Origin: CADEDV01 sp048498035
Lineage (GTDB): Bacteria > Bacteroidota > Bacteroidia > Chitinophagales > Chitinophagaceae
DNA length: 64,000 nt
Direction of reading: 5' to 3'
Assembly: GCA_048498035.1 (NCBI GenBank)
Contig: JBEHYT010000004.1
Span: 124,001-188,000, forward strand
Of this stretch, positions 7,068 through 16,042 are shown piece after piece. The position numbers were made by a program, and so were the translations under genes. The first letter of the stretch is position 1, and the number at the start of each line of letters is the position of its first letter. The notes under the pieces are model-generated. The model was given only the letters and a program-made list of their open reading frames with translations, was not told the origin of the DNA and did no database searches.

Positions 7068-9854
7068 ATGCGACAAATCCTGTTTCTTTCATTTTTAGTA
7101 ATGATAATGACGCCTGCGTTAGATGCGCAGGTATTATGGTATCGCCAGCCTGCATCAAACTGGAACGAAGCACTTCCGATTGGAAACGGGCGGTTGGGTG
7201 CAATGGTCTTTGGCGGTGTTGAACAGGATCATTTGCAGTTTAATGAAGAAACATTGTGGACCGGAGAGCCCCGTGATTATAATCGTAAAGGCGCCTGGAT
7301 GTACCTGGATTCCATCCGGCAGTTGCTATTTGCCGGAAGGCAACAGGAAGCGGAAGCGCTTGCGGAAGCAAATTTCATGGGACTTAAATCAAAAGAGGGC
7401 GACCAGGATGCATGGACGCAGAAGATACTGGATGCAACGGCAAATCCAAAAGGCCCGCTGTCCGAAAATTTCAATGATCAGGATTGGAAGCAAATGCCGG
7501 TTCCTGCTTATGATGGTTGGGAATCCGTTGGACTGGAAGGCCTGGATGGAGCGGTATGGCTTAGAAAGGATTTTGAAATACCGCAAGACTGGCTGGGTAA
7601 GGCATTGGTGCTGGACCTGAATCGCGTGCGGGACAGGGATCGGACTTATGTCAATGGCGCCCTGGTTGGAGAAACCAACTCGCAGGATGCAAGACGATAT
7701 GCAATTCCGGCCAACCTGTTGCATGCGGGCAAAAACAGTATTGCAATCCTTGTGCTGAATTATGACAACAAGGGTGGGATAGCGGGGTATAAAGACACCA
7801 CGCGCGTTATTGGTGTTTATGATCCCCGTGAACCATTAAAAAAAATAGCACTCAGTGGAAACTGGCGGTATAATATCGTGGATGATGATCCACCGCCGGT
7901 TGGGAAATACGAAGCCGATTACCAGCCTTTTGGCGATCTATGGCTGCAATTTCCAAGTCAATCATTTTCATCGTACCGCCGGCAACTGGATCTTGCCACT
8001 GCCACCGCCAGTGTTTCCTATACAAGCAACGGCGTTGCGTATAAACGTAGCTATTTTGCCAGTGCGCCCGACCAGGTGCTTGCGGTGCATCTTACGGCGA
8101 GTAAGCGCGGCGCCATTTCACTAACGGCGCTATTGGGCAGCATTCATAAGATAAATCATGTGCAAAAGATCAATGGCAATACATTATCTCTTTTTGTACA
8201 GGTAAAAAATGGCGCATTACATGGCGAAAGCTGGCTACAGTTGCTGGCGCCGGGTGGTAATGTTAGCGCTGACAGTTTGGGCATTCATGTAACTCATGCG
8301 GATGAGGTGACGATCTATTTAACAGCGGCTACCAATTATAAGAGATATGATGATGTGAGTGCGGATGCAACAGCATTGTGCCGTGACGTTTTTACAAAGC
8401 TCGCCAAATATAATTTTAACCAGGTGCAGGCGCGGCATATCAAAGAGTACCAGCAATATTACAACCGGTTTTCTTTCGCGCTTGGCGCAGACCGGTATAC
8501 GAACCTGCCGACCGATGAGAGGAGCCGGCAATTTGCGACCGCAACAGACCCTGCTTTTGTAGCGCTGTACACGCAGTATGGCCGTTACCTGCTCATCTCT
8601 TCTTCACGCCCCGGTACAAGACCGGCGAACCTGCAGGGCATCTGGAATAATTTATTAACGCCACCCTGGGGTAGTAAGTACACCACCAATATCAATTTGG
8701 AGATGAATTATTGGCCGGCGGAGTTGCTCAATCTTGCTCCCATGGATGCGCCTTTGTTTGATATGATCGCTGAACTGGCAGCGCGTGGTCATGAAACGGC
8801 CTGGGAATATTATCATGCGCCGGGCTGGGTATTGCATCACAATACTGATTTATGGCGGGGCACGGCACCTATCAACGCCTCTAACCACGGCATCTGGGTG
8901 TCTGGCGGTGGATGGCTATGCCACCAGCTTTGGGAACATTATCTTTTTACACAGGACAAACAATTTCTTCGTGATAAGGCATACCCGATCATGAAATCAG
9001 CTGCAACATTTTTTAATGCATTCCTGGTTCGCGATCCGGCAACGGGTTGGCTGATCAGTACTCCTTCTAACTCACCTGAGCAGGGCGGTCTCGTTGCAGG
9101 GCCCACTATGGACCACCAGATCATCCGCGATCTTTTTAAGAATGTGATTGCCGCTTCGGAAGTACTCCAGGTAGATGCCGCATTTCGTGATACGCTGCGT
9201 TTAAAATATCCGCAAATTGCACCGGACCAAATTGGGAAATATGGGCAGTTGCAGGAGTGGCTGCAGGATAAAGATGATACGGCCAACAAGCATCGGCATA
9301 TTTCACATCTTTGGGGTGAATATCCAGGCAATGAAATAAATTGGGATGAAACACCGGCACTGATGAGGGCTGCGCGACAATCGCTTATTTACCGCGGTGA
9401 TGAGGCAACAGGCTGGAGCATTGGATGGAAAATGAATTGCTGGGCCCGCTTTCGCGATGCAGAACATGCCTACCTGTTGGTAAAAATGCTGTTGAGCCCC
9501 GCCGAAAATGGTTCAGGAAGTTATCCTAACCTTTTTGATGCCCATCCACCTTTCCAGATTGATGGAAATTTTGGCGGCGCAGCCGGGATCGCGGAAATGT
9601 TGCTGCAAAGCCATACCGCGTTTATTGATCTCCTGCCCGCGCTTCCTGTGGAATGGCCGGAGGGAACAATCAAAGGTATCTGTGCACGTGGAGGTTTTAT
9701 GCTGGATTTTAGCTGGCGAAACGGTTTGTTGAAATCGTTGCGTGTACAATCTTTAGCAGGTTTGCCGTGCAGGCTTCGCTATGCAGGTAAAGTGTACGGG
9801 TTTGACACGAAAAAAGGAAAAACATACGAGATTGATCTTTCTAAATTCAAATAG
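7068..9854 (+). CDS. GH95 alpha-L-fucosidase/alpha-L-galactosidase with inserted beta-sandwich domain
   Basis: A 928-residue secreted enzyme (signal peptide ending PALDAQ). The N-terminus WNEALPIGNGRLGAMVFGG...EETLWTG is the GH95 hallmark. Residues matching the known catalytic set are N541 and N543 (NINLEMNYWPAE), E671 (SPEQGG) and D832 (DGNFGGAAGIAEM). Unusually, about 175 residues (about 106-282) are inserted between FMGLKSKEGD and YQPFGDLWLQF. The insert contains a GH2 sugar-binding-like jelly roll (VWLRKDFEIP, VYVNG-like TYVNGALVGET, NSIAILVLNY). Family members remove terminal alpha-1,2-L-fucose or, in pectin systems, L-galactose. Start: ATG 7068; GTG 7062 is possible. The next gene's reading frame overlaps its end. 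Confidence 0.9.
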   Translation: MRQILFLSFLVMIMTPALDAQVLWYRQPASNWNEALPIGNGRLGAMVFGGVEQDHLQFNEETLWTGEPRDYNRKGAWMYLDSIRQLLFAGRQQEAEALAEANFMGLKSKEGDQDAWTQKILDATANPKGPLSENFNDQDWKQMPVPAYDGWESVGLEGLDGAVWLRKDFEIPQDWLGKALVLDLNRVRDRDRTYVNGALVGETNSQDARRYAIPANLLHAGKNSIAILVLNYDNKGGIAGYKDTTRVIGVYDPREPLKKIALSGNWRYNIVDDDPPPVGKYEADYQPFGDLWLQFPSQSFSSYRRQLDLATATASVSYTSNGVAYKRSYFASAPDQVLAVHLTASKRGAISLTALLGSIHKINHVQKINGNTLSLFVQVKNGALHGESWLQLLAPGGNVSADSLGIHVTHADEVTIYLTAATNYKRYDDVSADATALCRDVFTKLAKYNFNQVQARHIKEYQQYYNRFSFALGADRYTNLPTDERSRQFATATDPAFVALYTQYGRYLLISSSRPGTRPANLQGIWNNLLTPPWGSKYTTNINLEMNYWPAELLNLAPMDAPLFDMIAELAARGHETAWEYYHAPGWVLHHNTDLWRGTAPINASNHGIWVSGGGWLCHQLWEHYLFTQDKQFLRDKAYPIMKSAATFFNAFLVRDPATGWLISTPSNSPEQGGLVAGPTMDHQIIRDLFKNVIAASEVLQVDAAFRDTLRLKYPQIAPDQIGKYGQLQEWLQDKDDTANKHRHISHLWGEYPGNEINWDETPALMRAARQSLIYRGDEATGWSIGWKMNCWARFRDAEHAYLLVKMLLSPAENGSGSYPNLFDAHPPFQIDGNFGGAAGIAEMLLQSHTAFIDLLPALPVEWPEGTIKGICARGGFMLDFSWRNGLLKSLRVQSLAGLPCRLRYAGKVYGFDTKKGKTYEIDLSKFK

Positions 9855-12800
9855 AAAAAGAGCAACGGCGCTTTGGGTAATGCTGTTGTTAACAGTGAGC
9901 CTCCGTGCGCAGCCGTTGGCAAGGCAGGATGTGCTGTTGAATGATAACTGGCAAACCATTGCCAGCAAAACCGACCAGGTGTTGACTGGCAACTTTAGCG
10001 GTAAAAAAATAGAGCGCGAAAGTGGATGGATCTCTGTAAATCTTCCACATAACTGGGATCGATATGAAGGGTACCGGAGATTACTCCACGGCAACCGGCA
10101 TGGCGATAGTTGGTACAGGCACCAGTTTACCTGGAAGCAAAACCGAAATGGTAAACGATACTTTCTTTTTTTTGAAGGTGTGGGTTCTTATGCCACCGTG
10201 TATTGTAATGGAAAAAAAGTTGGAGAGCATGCAGGCGGACGCACCAGTTTTACGGTCGATATTACTGAGTACATAAAAACAGACGGCAGCATCAATACCG
10301 TTGCCGTGCGTGCCTATCATCCCGCGCATATTGAAGATCTGCCCTGGGTGTGTGGCGGGTGTAGCGATGAGCGTGGTTTCTCTGAGGGTTCACAACCAAT
10401 GGGAATCTTCAGGCCCGTACACCTGGTGATTACCGGTGATACACGTATTGAACCATTTGGCGTGCATGCCTGGAGTACGGAAGAAAATGGCCATACCTAT
10501 CTGCAATTACAAACTACAGCAAGAAGCTATAACGCTGTTGCAGGTAAACTGGTGTTGGAAAGCAGGCTGCTGGATCCACAAGGGAAACTGGTGCGAAGCA
10601 TTGTGAACGAACAAAAAGTCAGTAGCAATGATTCAATCGTTTTCGACCAATTTAAAATTTTGGTCGAAAACCCTTTTCGGTGGAATCTTGAAACGCCTTA
10701 TCTCTATTCCATTGTTTCATTGTTGACAAAAGATGGTGTATTGCTGGATAGTGTTCGAACTTTTTTCGGTTTCAGAACTATCGAATGGCACACTGATACA
10801 CATCAGTTCCTGCTCAACGGCAAGCCCGTTTTTATCAATGGTGTGGCCGAATATGAACATCAGCTAGGCAATAGCCATGCATTTACAAAGGAAGAAATCG
10901 CGTCCCGCATAAGATGGATAGAGTTGGCTGGTTTTAATGCATTGCGCGATGCGCACCAGCCACATAACTTACTGTATGGCGAACGTTGTGATGAGGACGG
11001 CATTCTTTGGTGGACACAGTTCTCAGCGCATATCTGGTTTGATACGCCCGTATTCCGGGAGAATTTCAAACGGTTGTTAAAAGAATGGGTAATAGAGCGA
11101 CGAAATGATCCGGCGGTTATCTTATGGGGTTTACAAAATGAAAGCAAACTTCCTGAAGATTTTGCAAAAGAATGTACTGAATTGATCCGGCAACTGGACC
11201 CCACTGCCTCTACACAGCGGTTGGTAACCACCTGCAACGGCGGTACAGGTACCGACTGGGATGTGCCGCAAAACTGGACCGGCACCTATGGTGGTGATCC
11301 TGCCACCTATACGGCCGATTTGAAAAAACAGGTATTGGTTGGTGAATACGGCGCCTGGCGGAGCCTCGGCTTACATACTGAAGGCGGATTTGTACAAAAC
11401 GGTCCGCTCAGCGAAGACCGGATGACGGCATTAATGGAACAAAAAGTGAAATTGGGCGAAAAAGCCAAAGACAGTGCGGCAGGCCAGTTTTTCTGGTTGC
11501 TTAGTTCACACGACAATCCCGGGCGTGTGCAGGGAGGTGAGGGTTGGCGGGAGTTGGACCGGATTGGCCCGGTAAACTACAAGGGAATGCTTACACCCTG
11601 GGAAGAGCCGACTGATGTTTATTATATGTTCCGGTCGAATTATGTGCCTGCATCTAAATCACCGATGGTCTATATCGCTTCCCATACCTGGCCGGAACGG
11701 TGGACCGAACCCGGCATAAAATCAGGTATCGTCGTTTATTCCAATTGTGATGAAGTGGAATTGTTTAATGATATAGACAGCGTTTCCCTGGGAAAGCAGA
11801 AGCGAATTTCACAACCCGGCAATCATTTTACCTGGAACAATGTACCGGTTCGATATAATGTGCTGTACGCAGTTGGTTACCTTGGGGGTAAGCGCGTTGC
11901 ATGTGATACGGTACTGCTTTTTCATTTGCCGAAGGCGCCGCATTTTGAAAAATTGTATGCAGACGCAACCACTGTTTTGAAAGGCGCGGAAGACTATCAT
12001 TATATGTATCGCATCAATTGCGGCGGACCTGCCAGTACGGATGAATTTGGACAACAATGGCAGGCGGATCGTCCGTTGTGGTCGGCCACCGACCGTAGAC
12101 ATTGGGGATCCACATCATGGACAAATCAATTTGCAGATCTTCCTCCATTTTTAGCCAGCCAGCGATTTACCTCCCAACCGGTGCATGCCATTCGTGACTG
12201 GAAGTTGGGACAAACGTTCCGGTACGGACGTGAGGAACTGCAATATCATTTCCCGCTACCGGCGGGCAACTACCGCGTTGAGCTTTATTTTATGGAGCCC
12301 TGGGTGCGGGAACAGGGTATGCGGCAGTTTGATGTGCTGGCAAATGGACAACCTGTTTTATCAAAGTTGGATATTGCGGCGGAGGCCGGCTGGAATACAA
12401 TGCTGAAAAAAGTGTTAATGGTAACGGTGAAGAACAAGGGTCTGGATATTTCTTTCGGCAATATACGTGCAGGTCAGGCCATCATCAATGCCATTGCTAT
12501 CGCTGCGGAAAAGCCGGTAACACCCGCTCCGCCTAACCTGTACACGAGGGCAGGCAGATCTGTTCCTTTTGCTACCTGGTTGTCAACCGGGGATACAATT
12601 GACAGGGAACGTCATATCACCATTCACGCATTACCGCCTGGGTTGTATGGTGCGGATTGGCTGGTACCTTCACGGGTAACGCCAACAATTTACCGCGCAG
12701 CGCGACAGGTAGATTTGTATGTTGCGTATGACAGCAATGCGAAATTGCCCGTGTGGATGGACAAATTTGAAAGCACGGGAAACAGCCTGGAAACGGATGC

Positions 12801-13323
12801 AACGGATGGCGTGGGATATTTTTGGTATCGCAAGCGGGTACAGCGTGATTCGCTCTTCGTGCTTGGAGCAGAAAATGCCATTGGGCTGGTGGCTGTACAA
12901 CCGGTTTCTACACTGGCTCCAGCGTATGATCTCAAACCGGTGAACAGTTACCGGGCCGCTACCGCGATGGCTGGAAAAAATGCTGGTGTTGCTGAATTGA
13001 ATGGCAAGCCGGTGATCCTCGTTCAAAGCGATGCAGCAACAGATATCGGATGGAAGATCAATACGGGTGTGGGCGACTATTACTCTATCACCTTTAAATA
13101 CAACTGGCCATTTGACCGCCCCCTCAACGGTAAACTTCGTTTACTGGCTACAGGAGGCGCCATGATGCAGGAAGAACCGATACATCTTACTTTTACCAAG
13201 CCGGGAAAATGGAACCAGGTTACGATACAAACCCGAACAATGATCAACGCGGGTGAGTACGAAATAAGATTTATAACGGAGCAGGCGAACGGACTCTTTG
13301 TGCAGGGAATAGACATTCAATAA
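9832..13323 (+). CDS. GH2 family beta-glycosidase with malectin-like domain
   Basis: About 1160 residues. Order: GH2 sugar-binding jelly roll (about 30-200), Ig-like sandwich, TIM barrel with acid/base E437 (GLQNESK) and nucleophile E505 (VGEYGAW), a DUF4982-like sandwich (SGIVVYSNCDEVELF), a malectin-like domain (YRINCGGPA..., ending IRAGQAIINAIAIAA) and a C-terminal CBM-like sandwich. The start is uncertain. The reading frame is open from an ATG at 9781, which would overlap GH95 by 74 bases. TTG 9832 gives a good signal peptide (charged NRKR, then ALWVMLLLTVSLRAQ). ATG 9880 would leave only MLLLTVSLRAQ. I chose 9832. Likely beta-galactosidase, or a related activity on pectin side chains, in the periplasm. 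Confidence 0.8.
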   Translation: MIFLNSNRKRATALWVMLLLTVSLRAQPLARQDVLLNDNWQTIASKTDQVLTGNFSGKKIERESGWISVNLPHNWDRYEGYRRLLHGNRHGDSWYRHQFTWKQNRNGKRYFLFFEGVGSYATVYCNGKKVGEHAGGRTSFTVDITEYIKTDGSINTVAVRAYHPAHIEDLPWVCGGCSDERGFSEGSQPMGIFRPVHLVITGDTRIEPFGVHAWSTEENGHTYLQLQTTARSYNAVAGKLVLESRLLDPQGKLVRSIVNEQKVSSNDSIVFDQFKILVENPFRWNLETPYLYSIVSLLTKDGVLLDSVRTFFGFRTIEWHTDTHQFLLNGKPVFINGVAEYEHQLGNSHAFTKEEIASRIRWIELAGFNALRDAHQPHNLLYGERCDEDGILWWTQFSAHIWFDTPVFRENFKRLLKEWVIERRNDPAVILWGLQNESKLPEDFAKECTELIRQLDPTASTQRLVTTCNGGTGTDWDVPQNWTGTYGGDPATYTADLKKQVLVGEYGAWRSLGLHTEGGFVQNGPLSEDRMTALMEQKVKLGEKAKDSAAGQFFWLLSSHDNPGRVQGGEGWRELDRIGPVNYKGMLTPWEEPTDVYYMFRSNYVPASKSPMVYIASHTWPERWTEPGIKSGIVVYSNCDEVELFNDIDSVSLGKQKRISQPGNHFTWNNVPVRYNVLYAVGYLGGKRVACDTVLLFHLPKAPHFEKLYADATTVLKGAEDYHYMYRINCGGPASTDEFGQQWQADRPLWSATDRRHWGSTSWTNQFADLPPFLASQRFTSQPVHAIRDWKLGQTFRYGREELQYHFPLPAGNYRVELYFMEPWVREQGMRQFDVLANGQPVLSKLDIAAEAGWNTMLKKVLMVTVKNKGLDISFGNIRAGQAIINAIAIAAEKPVTPAPPNLYTRAGRSVPFATWLSTGDTIDRERHITIHALPPGLYGADWLVPSRVTPTIYRAARQVDLYVAYDSNAKLPVWMDKFESTGNSLETDATDGVGYFWYRKRVQRDSLFVLGAENAIGLVAVQPVSTLAPAYDLKPVNSYRAATAMAGKNAGVAELNGKPVILVQSDAATDIGWKINTGVGDYYSITFKYNWPFDRPLNGKLRLLATGGAMMQEEPIHLTFTKPGKWNQVTIQTRTMINAGEYEIRFITEQANGLFVQGIDIQ

Positions 13324-13332
13324 TTATTAATT

Positions 13333-16008
13333 ATGCTGAAGCAGTGCTGTGTGCTGATTATTTCCTTTTTTGCGACGGTATTGCTCCGTGCGCAAACAAT
13401 TACCGTGAACCAGCTTCGCTGCGAAGGCAGAACTACTGTGGCAGGAATCAATAGTCCATTGCCGCGTTTTAGCTGGGAGATCAATTCAACACAACAGGAT
13501 GTGGTGCAAACAGCCTACAGGATCATGGTGGCGGATGATCCCGTCTTTCTGTATACCAATAACCCAAATTGTTGGGATTCCCGCAAAGTAAACAGCAATA
13601 CTTCAATACAGGTAAGTTATAAAGGACGGGCATTGCAGGGTGGTCAAACTTATTATTGGCGCGTGATGGTGTGGGACAACAAGGGAAATGTTTCTTCCTG
13701 GAGTGATGCGGCAAGCTGGCAGGAAGGCTTACTTACTTCCGGTGACTGGAAGCAGGCACAGTGGATTGGCTATGAGCGCCTGCCCGATGCTCAGCAAATT
13801 GTTCCTTTTGCGCATGGAAAAGGAAAAAAAGAATGGGGCAGTCGCGAAGATATCTTGCCATTGTTTCGAAGAGAGTTTAATATAAAAAAGGCGGTTCGTC
13901 GCGCTACGGTATTTATTTCCGGGTTAGGACAATTTGAAATGCATGTCAATGGTGAAAAGATTGGTGATCATTTTCTTGATCCGGGATGGACACAGTATAG
14001 TAAGTCTGCCTTGTATGTCAACTTTGATATTACAAAGCAACTAAAGCAGGGAGCTAACGCGATTGGCGTTATGCTTGGAAACGGATTTTATTATATACCC
14101 GGTGAACGGTATCGGAAGCTGACAGGAGGATATGGTTATCCCAAACTAATTGCAAGAGTGGCTATCGAATATAAAGACGGTTCGGTCGAAAATATTGTCA
14201 GCAATTCATCCTGGAAAACGGCTCCATCGCCCGTTCTTTTTTCCAGTATTTATGGAGGCGAGGATTATGATGCGCAATTGGAAATGAATGGGTGGGATGC
14301 ACCAGGGTTTAATGATAGCCGGTGGCGCACCGCGAAATGGGTGGATGGGCCTGCACTGTTGCGGGTGCAGCAGGCTGGTGCAATTTCAGTTGCGGAACGC
14401 TTTTCACCTGTTGATGTAAAACTATTGCAGGCGGGTAATTCCGTATATGACCTTGGGCAGAATTTCTCCGGCATTCCTGCTATACATGTAAGCGGCAGCG
14501 CAGGTGATACAGTGCGTATAACGCCGGGCGAATTATTGGCTGCTGACGGAACAGTGAGCCAGAAAGGATCTGGCGGTCCTTTTTATTTCACCTATATTTT
14601 AAAAGGGAGCGGCGATGAAAGCTGGGAACCGCGATTTACTTATTACGGATTTCGATACCTGCAGGTGGAATGCATTGCCGGGTTAAACCACCGGGAACTG
14701 CCGCAGGTAAATTCCATTACTGGTTTGCATATACGCAATGCTGCGCCGGTTGCCGGCAATTTTTCCTGTTCGGATTCACTGTTTACTAAAACCTATCGTC
14801 TTATTAACTGGGCAATACGCAGTAATATGATGAGCGTCTTCACGGATTGCCCGCATCGTGAAAAACTGGGTTGGTTAGAACAGACACACCTGATGGGGCC
14901 GTCTGTACAATATAATTATGATGTGGAAACCTTATATGGGAAAGTTGTAACGGATATGATGGAAGCGCAAACGGCTGATGGCCTGATCCCGGAAATAGCG
15001 CCGGAGTATGTGCAATTTGGTGAACCGTTTCGCGATTCCCCCGAATGGGGCAGTGCAATGTTGCTGGTACCCTGGAGTCTTTATAAATGGTATGGTAATG
15101 AACAGGTGTTGCGTGAAGCCTATCCTGCTATGTTGAAATACGTAAACTATTTATCTGCTAATGCAGGAGATAGTTTATTATTAATGCAGGGTCTTGGCGA
15201 CTGGTACGACATTGGGCCAAACCGGCCGGGATTTTCACAGCTTACGCCAAAAGGGCTAACTGCTACTGCATTTTATTATTATGATCTCGTTACGATGCAG
15301 CAAATTGCTTCAGTCCTGGAGAAAAAAATGGATGCGGCGAAATTTGAAGCAATGGCGCTACGCGTAAAAAATGCATTCAATGCTCGTTTTTTTGATGAGG
15401 TAAATGGATGGTATGGCACCAACAGCCAGGCGGCCAATGCAATCGCGTTATATATGGGGCTTGTTCCTGCTGCACAACGGCATCGGGTGGAAGATAATTT
15501 GGTAAAGGACATTGTAAACCGAAACTATGCGCTCACAGCGGGTGATATCGGGTACCGCTATGTGTTGGAGGCATTGCAACAGGCGGGCCGGTCTGACATT
15601 ATTTTTAAAATGAATAATCGCGATGATGTGCCTGGTTACGGTTATCAAATAAAAAAAGGAGCAACCGCTTTAACGGAATCCTGGCAGGCGTATCCATCGG
15701 TATCCAACAACCATTTTATGCTGGGTCACCTGATGCAATGGTTTTATGGCGGACTGTGCGGCATTAATCAGTCGGCACACTCGGTTGGCTTTAAGGAAAT
15801 TGAAATTCGTCCGCAGGTGGTAGATGGCATTGATGCGGCGGAAGCGGCGTATCATTGTATGTACGGCTGGATTCGTGTTGCATGGAATCGGGAAGATGGA
15901 AAAATAAAATTACGGTTATCTATTCCTGTTAATACAACGGCGGTGGTGATGGATGGAAAAGGAAGACGGATTAACATAGGTTCCGGCAACAGGGAAATGG
16001 AATGGTAA
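13333..16008 (+). CDS. GH78 alpha-L-rhamnosidase
   Basis: An 891-residue secreted enzyme (signal peptide to LLRAQ). An N-terminal fibronectin-like domain (PRFSWEI...YRIMVADDP...YYWRVMVWD) is followed by two beta-sandwich domains (Bac_rhamnosid N, LYVNFDITKQL; YDLGQNFSGIP), an (alpha/alpha)6 barrel from about residue 470 and a C-terminal sandwich. The barrel has TDCPHREKLGWLEQTH, where D505, E510 and E516 are the conserved acidic positions, and E782 in TALTESWQ as candidate base. This form of the motif is common in Bacteroidota rhamnosidases. Cleaves terminal alpha-L-rhamnose from rhamnogalacturonan or glycosides. Nine bases separate it from the preceding GH2 gene, so same operon. Confidence 0.92.
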   Translation: MLKQCCVLIISFFATVLLRAQTITVNQLRCEGRTTVAGINSPLPRFSWEINSTQQDVVQTAYRIMVADDPVFLYTNNPNCWDSRKVNSNTSIQVSYKGRALQGGQTYYWRVMVWDNKGNVSSWSDAASWQEGLLTSGDWKQAQWIGYERLPDAQQIVPFAHGKGKKEWGSREDILPLFRREFNIKKAVRRATVFISGLGQFEMHVNGEKIGDHFLDPGWTQYSKSALYVNFDITKQLKQGANAIGVMLGNGFYYIPGERYRKLTGGYGYPKLIARVAIEYKDGSVENIVSNSSWKTAPSPVLFSSIYGGEDYDAQLEMNGWDAPGFNDSRWRTAKWVDGPALLRVQQAGAISVAERFSPVDVKLLQAGNSVYDLGQNFSGIPAIHVSGSAGDTVRITPGELLAADGTVSQKGSGGPFYFTYILKGSGDESWEPRFTYYGFRYLQVECIAGLNHRELPQVNSITGLHIRNAAPVAGNFSCSDSLFTKTYRLINWAIRSNMMSVFTDCPHREKLGWLEQTHLMGPSVQYNYDVETLYGKVVTDMMEAQTADGLIPEIAPEYVQFGEPFRDSPEWGSAMLLVPWSLYKWYGNEQVLREAYPAMLKYVNYLSANAGDSLLLMQGLGDWYDIGPNRPGFSQLTPKGLTATAFYYYDLVTMQQIASVLEKKMDAAKFEAMALRVKNAFNARFFDEVNGWYGTNSQAANAIALYMGLVPAAQRHRVEDNLVKDIVNRNYALTAGDIGYRYVLEALQQAGRSDIIFKMNNRDDVPGYGYQIKKGATALTESWQAYPSVSNNHFMLGHLMQWFYGGLCGINQSAHSVGFKEIEIRPQVVDGIDAAEAAYHCMYGWIRVAWNREDGKIKLRLSIPVNTTAVVMDGKGRRINIGSGNREMEW

Positions 16009-16014
16009 TCCATC

Positions 16015-16027
16015 GCGCCCCGGGCGC
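16015..16027. repeat. GC-rich intercistronic palindrome
   Basis: GCGCCC (16015-16020) and GGGCGC (16022-16027) around a single C, in the 34-base gap between the GH78 and GH2 genes. An A-run follows (16028-16038), so on the opposite strand it would look like a stem plus T-tract. It may be an RNA-stability or pausing hairpin; function unknown. Confidence 0.4.
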
Positions 16028-16042
16028 ATAAAAAAAATAGAT

